In this document: piece after piece, positions 46,546 to 56,070 of the stretch
Layout of the letters: every line of letters starts with the position of its first letter
Numbering within the stretch: position 1 is the first letter of the stretch
NCBI RefSeq assembly: GCF_034313845.1
Contig: NZ_JAVIWN010000008.1
Reading direction: 5' to 3' (one strand)
DNA from: Actimicrobium sp034313845
Lineage (GTDB): Bacteria > Pseudomonadota > Gammaproteobacteria > Burkholderiales > Burkholderiaceae_D
DNA: 64,000 bases
The notes under the pieces: generated by a model
The model's input: only the letters and a program-made list of their open reading frames with translations
The model's database searches: none
Told to the model about the DNA's origin: nothing
Program-made: the position numbers and the translations under genes

Positions 46546-46911
46546 TGGAGGATGGTGCTGGTGGCGCGGTAGAAGCGGCCGCCCTCAGTATAGGTGCTGG
46601 CCAGCGCGTCGAACGCCGCCAGCAGGTCTTGCTGGTCGAGGCCTTTCTCGAGGATGCGCTTGACGACGTTGAGACCGGGCGTGCCATAGTGGTTGGCGCG
46701 CGAGCAGGCCGCTTCCAGCCTGACCGCGCCGTATTTCTTCTGCAGCCCAAGCACGCCCTGCACGACGCGCATGCGGATCAGCACCTTATCGCCGAACATC
46801 GCACGGACCATGGCCATGCATGCCGGGCCCACCCGTTCTGCTTCGGCCATGCACCACTTTGTGTCCTTGAGTAGCCAGGCCTGCGCCTCCGGCTTAAGCG
46901 CATCAGCAACC
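46542..46911 (-). pseudogene. istA: C-terminal fragment of IstA transposase
   Basis: The frame carries ALKPEAQAWLLKDTKWCMAE, then VLGLQKKYGAVRLEAACSRA and NVVKRILEKGLDQ, the conserved tail of IS21 transposases. The DDE catalytic part and helix-turn-helix are missing beyond 46911, where the sequence changes to unrelated DNA. Confidence 0.8.
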
Positions 46912-47068
46912 TTTCAATTACCCACAAATTCCTTGTAAACCGTCAGCAGTTCGGTTAACTTTTTCGCATGAGGAATTCGATCGCAATCAGATAACGACGA
47001 GGTAAACGCCAAGTGCTTCCGGGTCTCGTCGCCTGTTGTCCCATGAGCGGGAGCAGGAGCAGACTTGG

Positions 47069-47586
47069 ATGGACAAAAAAAATGCCGCCTGTAATTTCCG
47101 GGACGAGCGCCTCAAGAAACGTTTTCGGCTATTGCTTGAGCAGTTCTGGACAAATATGGGGCAGACCATTCCGTTTGCCTGTCAGGATTGGGCAAATACG
47201 AAAGCAGCCTACCGATTTTTTGCCAACGATAAGGTTAGCGAACAAGACATTTTGGGCGAGCATTTTCAAGCGACGAGTGAACGCTTCGCCGATTCGGACG
47301 GGTCAATACTGATCCTTCAAGACACAACGACGTTTTCCTATCAGCGGGAGCACCCGGAACGCATCGGATTCACTGGGAAAAGTGGTATTCGCAAAGTCGA
47401 TGGACGCAACAGGCTGTTGACTCAATGCGACATTCTCATGCATTCGAGCTTAGCCATCACCACGGAAGGCGTACCTCTTGGCCTTGCAGCGATCAAGTTC
47501 TGGACCCGCAAAAAATTCAAAGGCTGTAACGCACTCAAGAAAAAAATCAATCCGACGCGGGTACCGATAGAGGAGAAGGAAAGCTA
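47069..47586 (+). pseudogene. IS4-family (Tn5-like) transposase, N-terminal part
   Basis: From ATG 47069 the frame reads NAACNFRDERLKKRFRLLLE, then CQDWANTKAAYRFFANDKVS and ILILQDTTTFSYQ, the N-terminal and first catalytic Asp region of Tn5/IS50-type transposases (about 470 residues when complete). It is cut at residue about 170 by the IS6 copy B terminus at 47587. A few out-of-place residues follow in the join. Its 3' part is not found elsewhere in the window. Confidence 0.85.
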
Positions 47587-48407
47587 GGTTCTGTCGCGTT
47601 GTGCGGCACGAGACGGAATTTTCCGTGCTTAACATGGCTGCGGTTTAAGCAGGACGGACTTGTCCTGCCAAGGCATAAAACTGGTTTGCAAATGACATGA
47701 CGGTGCCATCCATAGCGAACTGGCCCTTTCGAATCATGTGCATGAGTTCAACGCCAGCAATAACCTGGGCTGCGCCTCGGAATGACTTGAAGCCCAGCAT
47801 CGGCCTGGTCACCCGTTTGATTGCACGATGGTCCTGCTCGACGATGTTGTTGAGGTACTTAACCTGGCGCACCACGATCGGGACGTCGCGGCCGGCGTTG
47901 ATCGCATCGATGGCCGCCTTGTTGGCGCCGCTCTTGTCCATCGCGACCTTGTCAGGTTCGCCGTTTGCGCCCATGGCCTTGTCGAAGAAGCGCTTCGCCG
48001 CAGCCATGTCGCGCTTCGCCGTCAGCAGAAAGTCGACAGTCTTTCCTTGCTTGTCGACGGCGCGATAGAGATATTTCCAGACGCCCTTGACCTTGATGTA
48101 GGTCTCATCCATGCGCCAGCTCCCGCCGACCGGGCGCTTGTGTTTGCGAGCCATTTTCTCGATGAGCGGCAAGAAACGGATCGCCCACCGGTTGATCGAC
48201 GAATGGTCAACCGACACACCGCGCTCTTCCATCATCTCCTCGAGGTGCCGGTAACTCAGCGGGTAAGCCACATACCAGCGGATGCAGAGCAGGATCACGT
48301 CGGTCGGAAAGCGCATCCCTTTGAAGTTAAGCATCTCGGTTCGTCCTAGGTTCGGGCACCGTAGTCTATCTGATCGGCCCAACGAATTCCGTTAATGCGA
48401 CAGAGCC
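47587..48407 (-). mobile_element. IS6-family (IS26-like) element, copy B
   Basis: 821 bp, apparently identical to copy A at 38322-39142 including both ends. It separates a Tn5-type transposase fragment (left) from a truncated higA (right); the flanking 8-mers (GAAAGCTA and GTAAACCG) differ. Confidence 0.95.
47645..48334 (-). CDS. IS6-family transposase, second copy
   Basis: The same 229-residue protein as at 38380-39069, with the same DDE motifs. Identity of the two copies points to recent movement and offers a substrate for homologous recombination that would delete or circularise the 9.3 kb between them, which contains the phytochrome operon. Confidence 0.95.
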   Translation of the reverse strand: MLNFKGMRFPTDVILLCIRWYVAYPLSYRHLEEMMEERGVSVDHSSINRWAIRFLPLIEKMARKHKRPVGGSWRMDETYIKVKGVWKYLYRAVDKQGKTVDFLLTAKRDMAAAKRFFDKAMGANGEPDKVAMDKSGANKAAIDAINAGRDVPIVVRQVKYLNNIVEQDHRAIKRVTRPMLGFKSFRGAAQVIAGVELMHMIRKGQFAMDGTVMSFANQFYALAGQVRPA

Positions 48408-48563
48408 GTAAACCGTGCTTTCGTACGCCTCGATGAGCATCAGCAAAACCTCGAAGCGGTCGCCTTCCGGCGAACCCGGAACGGGTTCGTGATCGACGTA
48501 CCAAGACGCTGCCTCCAGCGCCTGCTGGTACTGCTCTTCAGTGCGGATTGGTTTGAGTTCCAT
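48408..48563 (-). pseudogene. higA: HigA antitoxin, cut after 52 codons
   Basis: MELKPIRTEEQYQQALEAAS, then WYVDHEPVPGSPEGDRFEVL and LMLIEAYES are the typical N-terminal part of HigA antitoxins (about 120-130 residues with a helix-turn-helix in the second half). IS6 copy B begins at 48407 and removes the DNA-binding half. The start follows the higB stop by 3 bp. Confidence 0.85.
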
Positions 48564-48566
48564 TTC

Positions 48567-48869
48567 TTACTCCATGTTGATCGTGGCCGCGTCGATCCTG
48601 ACGTATTCGGCGTGCGTGCCAATAAACTTGATGTAAATCGCGCCAAACTGGTAGGCGATCGCGACAATCAGGCGGTGGTCATTGCCCTTGATGTTGAACA
48701 CCACCCGGTTCTGCCCGACCACACTGGCATTGCGGTACTGATTCTTGATGTCCTGCGGCGTCTGCCAGCGCGCCGCGCTCGCTTCCTCGTGCCAGGCTTT
48801 CAATGGCTGCTCGGTGCCGGGGTGCCGTGTCCAGTACGCGACCAAGTGTTTTTTCGAGATGATGCGCAT
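48567..48869 (-). CDS. higB: HigB-type mRNA interferase toxin
   Basis: A 100-residue RelE-superfamily toxin of the HigB_toxin type: MRIISKKHLVAYWTRHPGTE, AWHEEASAARWQTPQDIKNQ, ASVVGQNRVVFNIKGNDHRL, AIYIKFIGTHAEYVRIDA. All the usual strands and the C-terminal HAEYD/HAEYV element are present, so it appears intact while its antitoxin gene is destroyed by the IS6 insertion. Either the toxin is silent, inactive in detail, or neutralised by another antitoxin. Toxin-first order is standard for higBA. Confidence 0.9.
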   Translation of the reverse strand: MRIISKKHLVAYWTRHPGTEQPLKAWHEEASAARWQTPQDIKNQYRNASVVGQNRVVFNIKGNDHRLIVAIAYQFGAIYIKFIGTHAEYVRIDAATINME

Positions 48870-48938
48870 GGGTGTAGTTTAGTCCCGCAACGGGACCAAT
48901 GCAAGCACCATGGATCGTTGACAAGGGGATGTATACCG

Positions 48939-49090
48939 CAACCGCCGATTTTTCCAGCCATTGCTTAGAGCGAGCACTGGCGAGGTTTAACGCTAAAAAG
49001 CGTTTCTCGAAACTGGCTGCTGTTGGGTTTAATCGACGTTATCGCACGGATAAAACTAGTACAGAAGCCAACGACGGACCGATTAAATGA
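48939..49090 (+). repeat. Left copy of a ~155-bp inverted repeat around adh-katG
   Basis: It begins AACCGCCGATTTTTCCAGCC and contains CTAAAAAGCGTTTCTCGAAA. The inverted partner at 53363-53517 matches over the whole length without gaps, roughly three quarters identical by eye, with a 20-bp perfect core. The left copy lies in an open frame (KKRFSKLAAVGFNRRYRTDK) that is broken in the right copy. Confidence 0.65.
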
Positions 49091-49535
49091 CTGAAGACCT
49101 TGCCTGCGAGATTTTACGGCGGAATTTTCGGCGGTTGCGGCGTTCATCCATTCCCGGACCATTAAAATTCCATTGCTTTGATGGAAGTATTTCGCTCGCC
49201 GGTGTTAACCAAAATTGGCAGCTTTTAAACCACGCCCATAAACCAACGTAGTTACACTTTTTGGCTTTTTGCTTAAGTACTAACGGAGTGTGCGCCACCG
49301 AACAGACTTGAGAATGCACCCTTCCGCATAGTGCGCCATAACCCTCACGACCTTACGCATCGATCACCTTACGTACCCGATTGGCAACAAAAGAGATGAT
49401 GCAGCAGTCGACCCGAGCCGTGATGTCGGCGTTTAATCCCGCCGTTTGCAGCCCAGGCCGTTCGGCTCACGGACGCGGGCCTTCGGCTCCCAACGTATTA
49501 ACGTGCGCGCATCACATTACTTGAAAGGAACTCCT
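49091..49535. other. Upstream region of the alcohol dehydrogenase
   Basis: About 445 bp without a recognised gene. AAGGAA at 49524-49529 is the ribosome site of the next gene. Confidence 0.4.
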
Positions 49536-50636
49536 ATGATTTCCGTCCGCGGCTATGCCGCCCATGACCCGCACAGTCCCCTGCGTGCCTTCGCCTTCGA
49601 ACGGGACGAGCCGGGCGAGCGCGACGTGCAGATTCAGGTACTGTTCTGCGGCGTCTGCCACTCTGACATCCACCAAGCAAAGAACGAGTGGTCGAACACC
49701 GTATATCCTTGCGTGCCGGGCCACGAGGTGGTTGGCCGTGTGACGAAGATCGGCGCTGGCGTGACGACACACGCCGTTGGCGACATGGTCGGCGTGGGCT
49801 GCATGATCGACAGCTGCCGTCAATGCAAGCCGTGCAAGCTCGGCCTGCAGAACTACTGCGAAGGTCCGAATAGCTGGCTGGCCACCTACAATGGGCCCAT
49901 GGTGCCCGCCAAGTTAGCGCCTGGCGGCAACAACGCCTACGGACGCGATAACACCTACGGCGGTTACTCCGACGTGCTGGTGGTGAGGGACGACTTTCTG
50001 ATCAGGATTCCTCCGGCGCTGAAGCCCGAGGTCGCCGCGCCCATCCTGTGCGCGGGCGTCACCACCTACTCACCCATGAAGCACTGGGGGGTCCAGGCGG
50101 GGCAGAAGGTCGGCATCATCGGGTTCGGCGGCCTGGGCGACATGGCTACCAAGTTGGCACTGGCCATGGGCGCGCAGGTTGTCGTGTTCACCAGCACCGA
50201 CTCCAAGCTTGCGGAAGCGCGCAAACTCGGCGCCGACGCCGTGCTGGAAAGTGAGGCAAAGGCCTTGGAGGCCCATACGTCGAGCTTCGACTTCATGTTG
50301 TCCACGGTTCCGCAGCGGCACGACCTGAACCCCTACCTGCCTTTGTTGAAGCGCGACTGCACGCTGGTGGTGGTCGGTGCGCTGGAGGTCATGGCGCCTG
50401 TGAACAACCAACAAGTCGCCTTTCACCGTCGAAGCATCTCGGGGTCGCTGATTGGAAGCATCGCCGAGACCCAGGAGGTGATCGACTTCTGCGCCCGTTA
50501 TGGCATAGGCCCGGACATCGAAATGCTGCGCATCCAGGACCTGAACGAGGCCTACACAAGCATCGAACAAGGTGAAGTTCGCTTCCGCTACGTCATCGAT
50601 ATGGCGTCCCTGGCTGAGGAATCGGTGCCTACCTGA
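49536..50636 (+). CDS. Zinc-dependent NAD(P) alcohol dehydrogenase (YahK/CAD type)
   Basis: A medium-chain dehydrogenase of 366 residues. Catalytic zinc ligands lie in CGVCHSD (Cys41) and PGHE (His63); the structural zinc is held by four Cys in CRQCKPCKLGLQNYC (about 94, 97, 100, 108). The nucleotide-binding loop is GFGGLG. The pattern YNGPMVPAKLAPGGNNAYGR, GGYSDVLVV is that of the cinnamyl-alcohol/YahK group of broad aldehyde reductases, normally NADPH-linked. The start is the ATG at 49536 with AAGGAA before it. katG follows after 50 bp on the same strand, suggesting joint expression under oxidative or aldehyde stress. Confidence 0.9.
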   Translation: MISVRGYAAHDPHSPLRAFAFERDEPGERDVQIQVLFCGVCHSDIHQAKNEWSNTVYPCVPGHEVVGRVTKIGAGVTTHAVGDMVGVGCMIDSCRQCKPCKLGLQNYCEGPNSWLATYNGPMVPAKLAPGGNNAYGRDNTYGGYSDVLVVRDDFLIRIPPALKPEVAAPILCAGVTTYSPMKHWGVQAGQKVGIIGFGGLGDMATKLALAMGAQVVVFTSTDSKLAEARKLGADAVLESEAKALEAHTSSFDFMLSTVPQRHDLNPYLPLLKRDCTLVVVGALEVMAPVNNQQVAFHRRSISGSLIGSIAETQEVIDFCARYGIGPDIEMLRIQDLNEAYTSIEQGEVRFRYVIDMASLAEESVPT

Positions 50637-50686
50637 GCCCATGCATTTACCAATTAAAAGTTTGATCCATCTCGAAAGATCCATTG

Positions 50687-53008
50687 ATGAACACATCCAG
50701 CCTTGACAAGACCAACACGGCCGCGCACCGCATGGAGGGCAGGTGCCCGTTCGGCGGAGACCGGGTGGGCGGCGCATTTGGAACGCCTCCTACCCTCGAA
50801 AACTGGTATCCGGACCGTCTGCGTGTTGAGCTCCTGCATCAGAACGGTCTTGCGGCGGATCCGCTAGGTCCGGATTTCGACTACGCCGCTGAGTTCGCGA
50901 AGCTCGACTTCGAAGCGCTGAAGGGCGACATCAAGCAGTTCCTGACCACCTCGGTCGACTGGTGGCCGTCCGACTATCACAACTACGGTCCGCAAATGGT
51001 TCGCATGGCATGGCACGCGGCAGGCACCTACCGGATTGCCGATGGCCGCGGCGGTGCCGGGACAGCCATGCAGCGCTTCGCCCCCATCAGCAGTTGGTGG
51101 GACAACGGGAACACCGACAAGTCGCGTCGTCTTCTCCAGCCGATCAAGCACAAATACGGCAATGGATTGTCCTGGGGCGACCTCATGGTCCTGACCGGCA
51201 ACTGCGCGCTGGAGATCATGGGGTTCCCGACCTACGGCTTCGGTGGCGGGCGACTCGACGCCTGGGAGGCCGACAACGCGACGTATTGGGGCCCCGAAAT
51301 CTGGGACCCGAAGAATGTTAATGGCTTCGACAGTATGGTCACGCGAGACAAGCGCTGGCGAGGCAACAACGGCGACGCCGACTACGACCTCGAAAATCCG
51401 CTGGCGGCAACGCATCAGGCATTGATCTACGTGAATCCGGAAGGGCCGTATGCCAATGGCGATCCCATGGGGTCGGCTCGCGATATCCGCATCTCATTCA
51501 CCCGAATGGCGATGAACGACGAAGAGACCGTCGCGCTTATCGCAGGAGGCCACGCATTCGGTAAGAGCCACGGCATGGTCTCGCCAAAGGATGTGGGTCC
51601 GCCTCCCGAGATCGCGCCCATGGAGGCCATGGGTCTGGGGTGGGCCAATCCGAACGGCCCGGGCTTTGCGCAGTACACGATGACGAATGGGATCGAAGGA
51701 AGCTGGACGCCCAACCCCACGCAATGGGACAACAGTTATCTCGAGAATCTGTTCAAGTTCGAATGGAAGCAGATCAAGAGCCCAGCCGGCGCGCTGCAGT
51801 GGACGCCGACGGATCCAAATGCGCCAAAGACACCTGATGCTCACGTCGAAGGCCAGATGAACGATCTAATGATGATGACCAGCGACATCGCGCTCAAGGT
51901 CGATCCGGAGTTCCGCAAGGTCTGCGAGAAGTTCTTGGCGGACTTCGACGCCTTCACCCAGGCGTTCTCGAAGGCCTGGTACAAGTTGACCCACCGCGAC
52001 ATGGGGCCCCGGCATCGGTACCTCGGCCCGGAGGTGAGGATCGAGGACGGCCTCCTGTGGCAGGACCCCCTGCCTGAACGCAGGCACGAGCTGGTCTGCG
52101 AGGCGGACATCGTTGGGTTGAAGCAGGCCGTCCTGGCCACAGATGTGTCGGTGTCCGATCTCGTCTTCACCGCTTTCTCTGCGGCCGCGACGTACCGCGA
52201 CAGCGACAAGCGCGGCGGTGCGAACGGCGGACGATTGGCGCTGGCGCCGCAGAAGGACTGGGTGGTTAACCGCCGGGCGGCTCCGGTCGTCGAGAAATTG
52301 CGCGGCATAATGGCTGACTTCAACGGCGCTCTGGGCGCTGGCAAGAAGATTTCGCTGGCGGACTTGATCGTTCTGGGCGGCTGCGCGGCCGTCGAACGTG
52401 CGGCGCGTGAGTCGGGCATCGAGGCGACTGTTCCGTTCACGCCGGGCCGGGTCGACACCACGCAGCAACTCACGGACGTGGAGATGTTCGAGTGGTTGAA
52501 GCCCGTCGTGGACGGCTTTCGCAACTACACCGACGAGCGCTTCGGGCAGATCTCGCAGGGTGTCGCTCCGGAAGAGTTCTTTCTCGACAAAGCCAACCTG
52601 ATGAAGCTGTCGGCCCCGGAATGGACGGTGCTCACGGGAGGGTTGCGTGTGCTCAATGCAAACCACGATGGCTCGGATCTCGGCATCTTCACGAAGAGGG
52701 TGGGTATGTTGACGAATGACTTCTTCGTCCACCTCACCGATACCGATTTGATCTGGGAAAAAGCCGATACGGATGGCTTGAGCTTCGTGCTCAAGGATCG
52801 CGCCTCGGGTGCCCCGAGGTTCAGGGCGTCAAGAAACGATTTGGTCTTCGGGTCCAACGCGCAGTTGCGTTCAATCAGCGATGTCTACGCCTCCAGCGAT
52901 GGGCACCCACGTTTCGTGAAGGACTTCATCATGGTATGGGACAAGGTGATGATGCTGGACCGCTATGACGTCAAGGGACATCGGCGCACGGCGCCGATGG
53001 CTTCTTAG
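50687..53008 (+). CDS. katG: Catalase-peroxidase
   Basis: A heme enzyme of 773 residues that splits hydrogen peroxide and oxidises phenolic or hydrazide substrates. The N-terminal active domain has the distal Arg-Trp-His in VRMAWHAAGTYR, the Tyr of the Met-Tyr-Trp adduct in ALIYVNPEGP, the Met in FTRMAMNDEETVAL and the proximal His in AGGHAFGKSHG. The C-terminal half is the usual inactive repeat (ADLIVLGGCAAVERAA). Length and motifs are normal, with no frameshift. ATG 50687 is chosen; a TTG precedes it by one codon. It lies directly after the dehydrogenase gene within the inverted repeats. Confidence 0.95.
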   Translation: MNTSSLDKTNTAAHRMEGRCPFGGDRVGGAFGTPPTLENWYPDRLRVELLHQNGLAADPLGPDFDYAAEFAKLDFEALKGDIKQFLTTSVDWWPSDYHNYGPQMVRMAWHAAGTYRIADGRGGAGTAMQRFAPISSWWDNGNTDKSRRLLQPIKHKYGNGLSWGDLMVLTGNCALEIMGFPTYGFGGGRLDAWEADNATYWGPEIWDPKNVNGFDSMVTRDKRWRGNNGDADYDLENPLAATHQALIYVNPEGPYANGDPMGSARDIRISFTRMAMNDEETVALIAGGHAFGKSHGMVSPKDVGPPPEIAPMEAMGLGWANPNGPGFAQYTMTNGIEGSWTPNPTQWDNSYLENLFKFEWKQIKSPAGALQWTPTDPNAPKTPDAHVEGQMNDLMMMTSDIALKVDPEFRKVCEKFLADFDAFTQAFSKAWYKLTHRDMGPRHRYLGPEVRIEDGLLWQDPLPERRHELVCEADIVGLKQAVLATDVSVSDLVFTAFSAAATYRDSDKRGGANGGRLALAPQKDWVVNRRAAPVVEKLRGIMADFNGALGAGKKISLADLIVLGGCAAVERAARESGIEATVPFTPGRVDTTQQLTDVEMFEWLKPVVDGFRNYTDERFGQISQGVAPEEFFLDKANLMKLSAPEWTVLTGGLRVLNANHDGSDLGIFTKRVGMLTNDFFVHLTDTDLIWEKADTDGLSFVLKDRASGAPRFRASRNDLVFGSNAQLRSISDVYASSDGHPRFVKDFIMVWDKVMMLDRYDVKGHRRTAPMAS

Positions 53009-53362
53009 CACGTTGGCGCCCATCGAATATTGACCCAAGCACGATCGCTACATTTTGAATGATTAGCTGTGGATAAGTTTATTGAACGATTGATTTTTGA
53101 CGCTCTCCTTTTTCACAGTAGTGTCCGGTTAAAAATCGAACAAAATCAATTGGCTTTCGGCGGGTGGTGCAATGGTTCTGGTGACATCGGTGTTGGTACC
53201 GACGAGTTTTTGAACCACCCGACCGATTTTCACTGACCCACCCGAACCGGCGCAGAGGTAGCGGCAGCCGGAGCGCCCCAATATTTTCAGTTAATCTGGT
53301 CCCGAAAAGCGGATGTAATCAGGTCGAGGCGTTTATGTTATCGGGCCGCTACAGTTATCGGT
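53009..53362. other. Intergenic with one IS-like end
   Basis: About 350 bp after katG. It contains the single IS21-like end at 53190-53260 and nothing else recognised. Confidence 0.5.
53190..53260. repeat. Single IS21-like end related to 13731-13800
   Basis: GTGTTGGTACCGACGAG, TTTTTGA, CCACCCGACC and TTTTCACTGACCCACCCGAA repeat the left half of the 13731-13880 element with few differences. Here the inverted right half is missing. It lies 277 bp past the 3' end of the recombinase pseudogene at 53537. Confidence 0.65.
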
Positions 53363-53517
53363 GATTTAACCGATCCACCATTAGTTTCTGCACAAGTTTT
53401 ACTAGTGCTTTAGCGTCGATTTAACGCAACCGCTGCCATTTTCGAGAAACGCTTTTTAGCGTCAAATCACGCTAGTACTCGCTCTGAGCACTAGCCAGAA
53501 AAATCGACGGTTCCGGC
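53363..53517 (-). repeat. Right copy of the ~155-bp inverted repeat around adh-katG
   Basis: The inverse complement matches 48939-49090 along its whole length, including AAATCGACG and the CTAAAAAGCGTTTCTCGAAA core. Together the two copies bracket the alcohol dehydrogenase and katG (about 4.6 kb from end to end). Confidence 0.65.
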
Positions 53518-53536
53518 TTAGTTCTCCAAATACGAG

Positions 53537-54800
53537 CTACAACACCTGCCCGTCGGTCGCCACACTGCCCGGCCGCACCCGCTCCCACGCATCGATCAGG
53601 TCGCGCGCTTCCTGTTCGGTATAAATCATCGTCGTGGCCAGGTCGGCGTGACCTAACGCGCCGGCGACATCGCGCATGCTCTGACCCGTGAGCAGCGCGG
53701 CTTTGGCAAATGTGTGCCGCAGCCAGTGCGGGGACCCCTCGCGCAGGTGCTGCGCGTCCGCCGCCCTGCCCGCTTACTGCAACCGTGCCGCCGCTTGTTC
53801 GAAGCGGTCGGTCACAATCTTGTAGAGTCCTTGGCGCGTCGTCACTTCACGCTAGGCGCCGAAGTAGCGCCGCGTGCTGGTCTCGTTAATCAGATTCACG
53901 CCGAGGGCAACCCCGTGCGTGCGCGTCGATAAAATTACTCTGCCTGACTCGTCCGCTGCCGGCGTCGCCGGCAAGCCGAACGCCTGGGCGGTAGCGGGTG
54001 AGGGCCGACCACACGTCTTGCGGGACCGGGATGCGACGCGCCTTGCCGCCTTTGCCCGTGGCAGCGGTGACGTGAAACACCCAACCCGTCTTGCCGGTCG
54101 CGGGTACCGACAACGGATAGAACGCGTCCATGCGCGCCTGAATCAATTCCGAGGCGCGCAGTCCGAGTCCGCGCAGTGCCGGTAAAATAAACGTAACGCG
54201 TACCGCACTTTGCCGCTGCGTAAAGTTTTCGGTGGGCTCCTGGGTCAGCTGGTCAATCACGATCTCCACCAGTTCCGGACGCAGTGCACGGGATACATTG
54301 ACGGAGCGCACCACGCCCGCGTCGTGTAGTGCCATCGGGTTGTGCCGCAGATACCCCATCTTATGCCAGGCAGTGAACAACGCGTGCACGAAGCGACGCA
54401 GGTCAGCCTCGCTCCCCATCGATGGTTGACAGCGGAACGGTCGCCATCCCGCCTCATCGGGTGCATGACCCCGCCCACCGATCGCGTTCTCCGGCACCTG
54501 CGCCAGAAACGCAGTGAAGTGATCCACTTCCTGCATCGACCAGCACGATGGGGTCACGCCACGAACCTGCTCGACGTACCAGCGCAACTTGGCCAGGTGA
54601 TGACGATAGGTCGCTTCGGTATTGGCTGCCGCATTGGCATTGCGACTTTTGGCGCGCACGGCGCGCAACCAGACCTCGGCCGCCTCCCAGTCATCCTGCA
54701 CCGGGCCGAGAATGTGATCAGCGGGCAGGTTCGGTAGCATGGCGTTGGCCGGCCGCGCCGTCATCACAACGGTTGAAGGCAGGATTCGGGCGGTCGTCAT
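53537..54800 (-). pseudogene. Tyrosine recombinase, decayed
   Basis: From ATG 54800 (MTTARILPSTVVMTARPANA) the frame gives a core-binding domain and the first catalytic Arg region (LPALRGLGLRASELIQARMD, then TAATGKGGKARRIPVP). A frameshift near 53985 is followed by in-frame TAG and TAA before the C-terminal motifs HWLRHTFAKAAL and LGHADLATTMIYTEQEARDL, which remain readable to a stop at 53537. All catalytic residues are still visible, but the gene cannot make a full protein. Size and style (about 420 residues) fit integrases found next to plasmid or island ends in Burkholderiales. Confidence 0.8.
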
Positions 54801-54984
54801 GAAGGTGAATCCTGCTGCATCAACGCCGGAATCGCCGCGCCGCGGGCATACGCCGCTTGCCGGAACACTTCCAGTAATTGTTGGGAGCGCGCTAGCTGTG
54901 CGGTCAGCTCGGCGCAGCGCTCTTTCCAGACGCGTGTTTCGCCACGTACCGCGTCGATCGATTGCATCGCGTAGCGGCACTGCT
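54797..54984 (-). pseudogene. Small coiled-coil gene upstream of the recombinase, 5' lost
   Basis: The frame SIDAVRGETRVWKERCAELT, then AQLARSQQLLEVFRQAAYAR ends with a TGA that overlaps the recombinase start (ATGA). It is the helical C-terminal part of a small protein probably co-translated with the recombinase. The 5' part is replaced by IS3 DNA near 54985. Confidence 0.5.
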
Positions 54985-55335
54985 ATGACAACCCGTATGC
55001 CGAATCGTTGTTCCGGACCTGCAAATACCGACCTGGCTATCCGTGCAAACCGTTCGCCACGGTCGAGGATGCCCGTCACTGGACGACGCAGTTTGTGCGC
55101 TGGTACAACCATCAGCACAAGCACAACGGACTGAAATTCATCACGCCGGCAGAGCGTCATGACGGCAAGGCATCGGCCATCCTGAAGCAACGTGACGAGG
55201 TCTATGCTGCCGCAAAAATGCGCACCCCTGAGCGCTGGTCAGGTGCCACCAGAAACTGGGTGTTGAAGGATGAGGTCTGGCTCAATCCGGAGCGCAACCA
55301 CCCAGAAATTATTAAGGAAATTGTTTGAAGTGACG
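54985..55335 (+). mobile_element. 3' part of an IS3-family OrfB
   Basis: The plus frame reads YDNPYAESLFRTCKYRPGYP, then WTTQFVRWYNHQHKHNGLKF, ITPAERHDG, with a stop at 55328: the C-terminal third of an IS3 OrfB, including the last catalytic Glu region. The upstream part is missing. It directly abuts the truncated IS66 at about 55345, so it probably entered that element. Confidence 0.85.
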
Positions 55336-55344
55336 CGACAGGTA

Positions 55345-56024
55345 GGTTGACAGTTACCGCCAACCCATTCGGCCAGCGTCGAGCGCTCAAGCTCCACGCC
55401 TTCGCGTGCGTAGATCTGACTTTGCCGGTAAAGCGGCAAATGGTCGCCGTACTTGGCGACCAGAACATGTGCCAGTAACCCTGGACCGGCGATGCCACGG
55501 GCGATCGGACGGGATGGTTCCGGTGCTTGTACGAGCGTTTCGCACCGTGTGCAGCTCAGTTTCGGTCTTACATGCCGAATGACGCGGAAGCTCGCCGGAA
55601 TGAATTCGAGCTGCTCGGCGACGTCTTCGCCGATCGCTTGCAGTGCACCGCCACAGGTCGGGCAGTCACAGGCTGGCGCGGGATAAGTAATGGTCTCGCG
55701 CGGCAGATGGTCCGGCAAGGGTTTGCGAACGCGCGAGGCCCGTGCGGTCTTGACCGCTTCGGTTGCCGGTGCCGGATCTTCGGCTTCATCGTCCTGGAAT
55801 TCCTCGAGCTTCAATTCCAGCTGCGCGATCTGTTCGTCAAGTTTCTCGGATTTGCGGCCAAACTTCTGGCGGCGCAGTGCTGCCAATTGAATTTGCAGCG
55901 TCTCGATGATCAGTTGGCGGGTACTCAATGCCGATTCCAGCGACTTGATCTGTGCACCTAAGCTGAGTATTAGCGCCTTCAGGGCTGCGGGGTCGTCGGG
56001 CAGGGTTGCGGTGAAAACGTCCAT
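55345..56024 (-). pseudogene. IS66 TnpC, N-terminal half
   Basis: MDVFTATLPDDPAALKALIL and a coiled coil are followed by QKFGRKSEKLDEQIAQLELK, CDCPTCGGALQAIGEDVAEQ and RPIARGIAGPGLLAHVLVAK, up to ERSTLAEWVGG, where the frame enters foreign DNA. The catalytic half is absent. Confidence 0.9.
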
Positions 56025-56070
56025 GTCCGTAGTTTACGGAAGTTGACGAATGTGTACGAGCGTGACTTGC

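Larger units (their letters stand above)
45052..46911 (-). mobile_element. IS21-family element, istA side truncated
   Basis: Contains a complete istB (45745-46545) and the last 123 codons of istA, which ends abruptly near 46911. Downstream of istB about 690 bp without a gene reach to about 45052; a common IS21-type arrangement has a long non-coding end there, but I could not fix the exact terminus. Minus strand reading. Confidence 0.7.

Noticed and set aside
51866..52732. Minus-strand frames of 227 and 288 codons opposite katG
   Set aside because: Shadows of the GC-rich katG coding sequence without recognisable domains.
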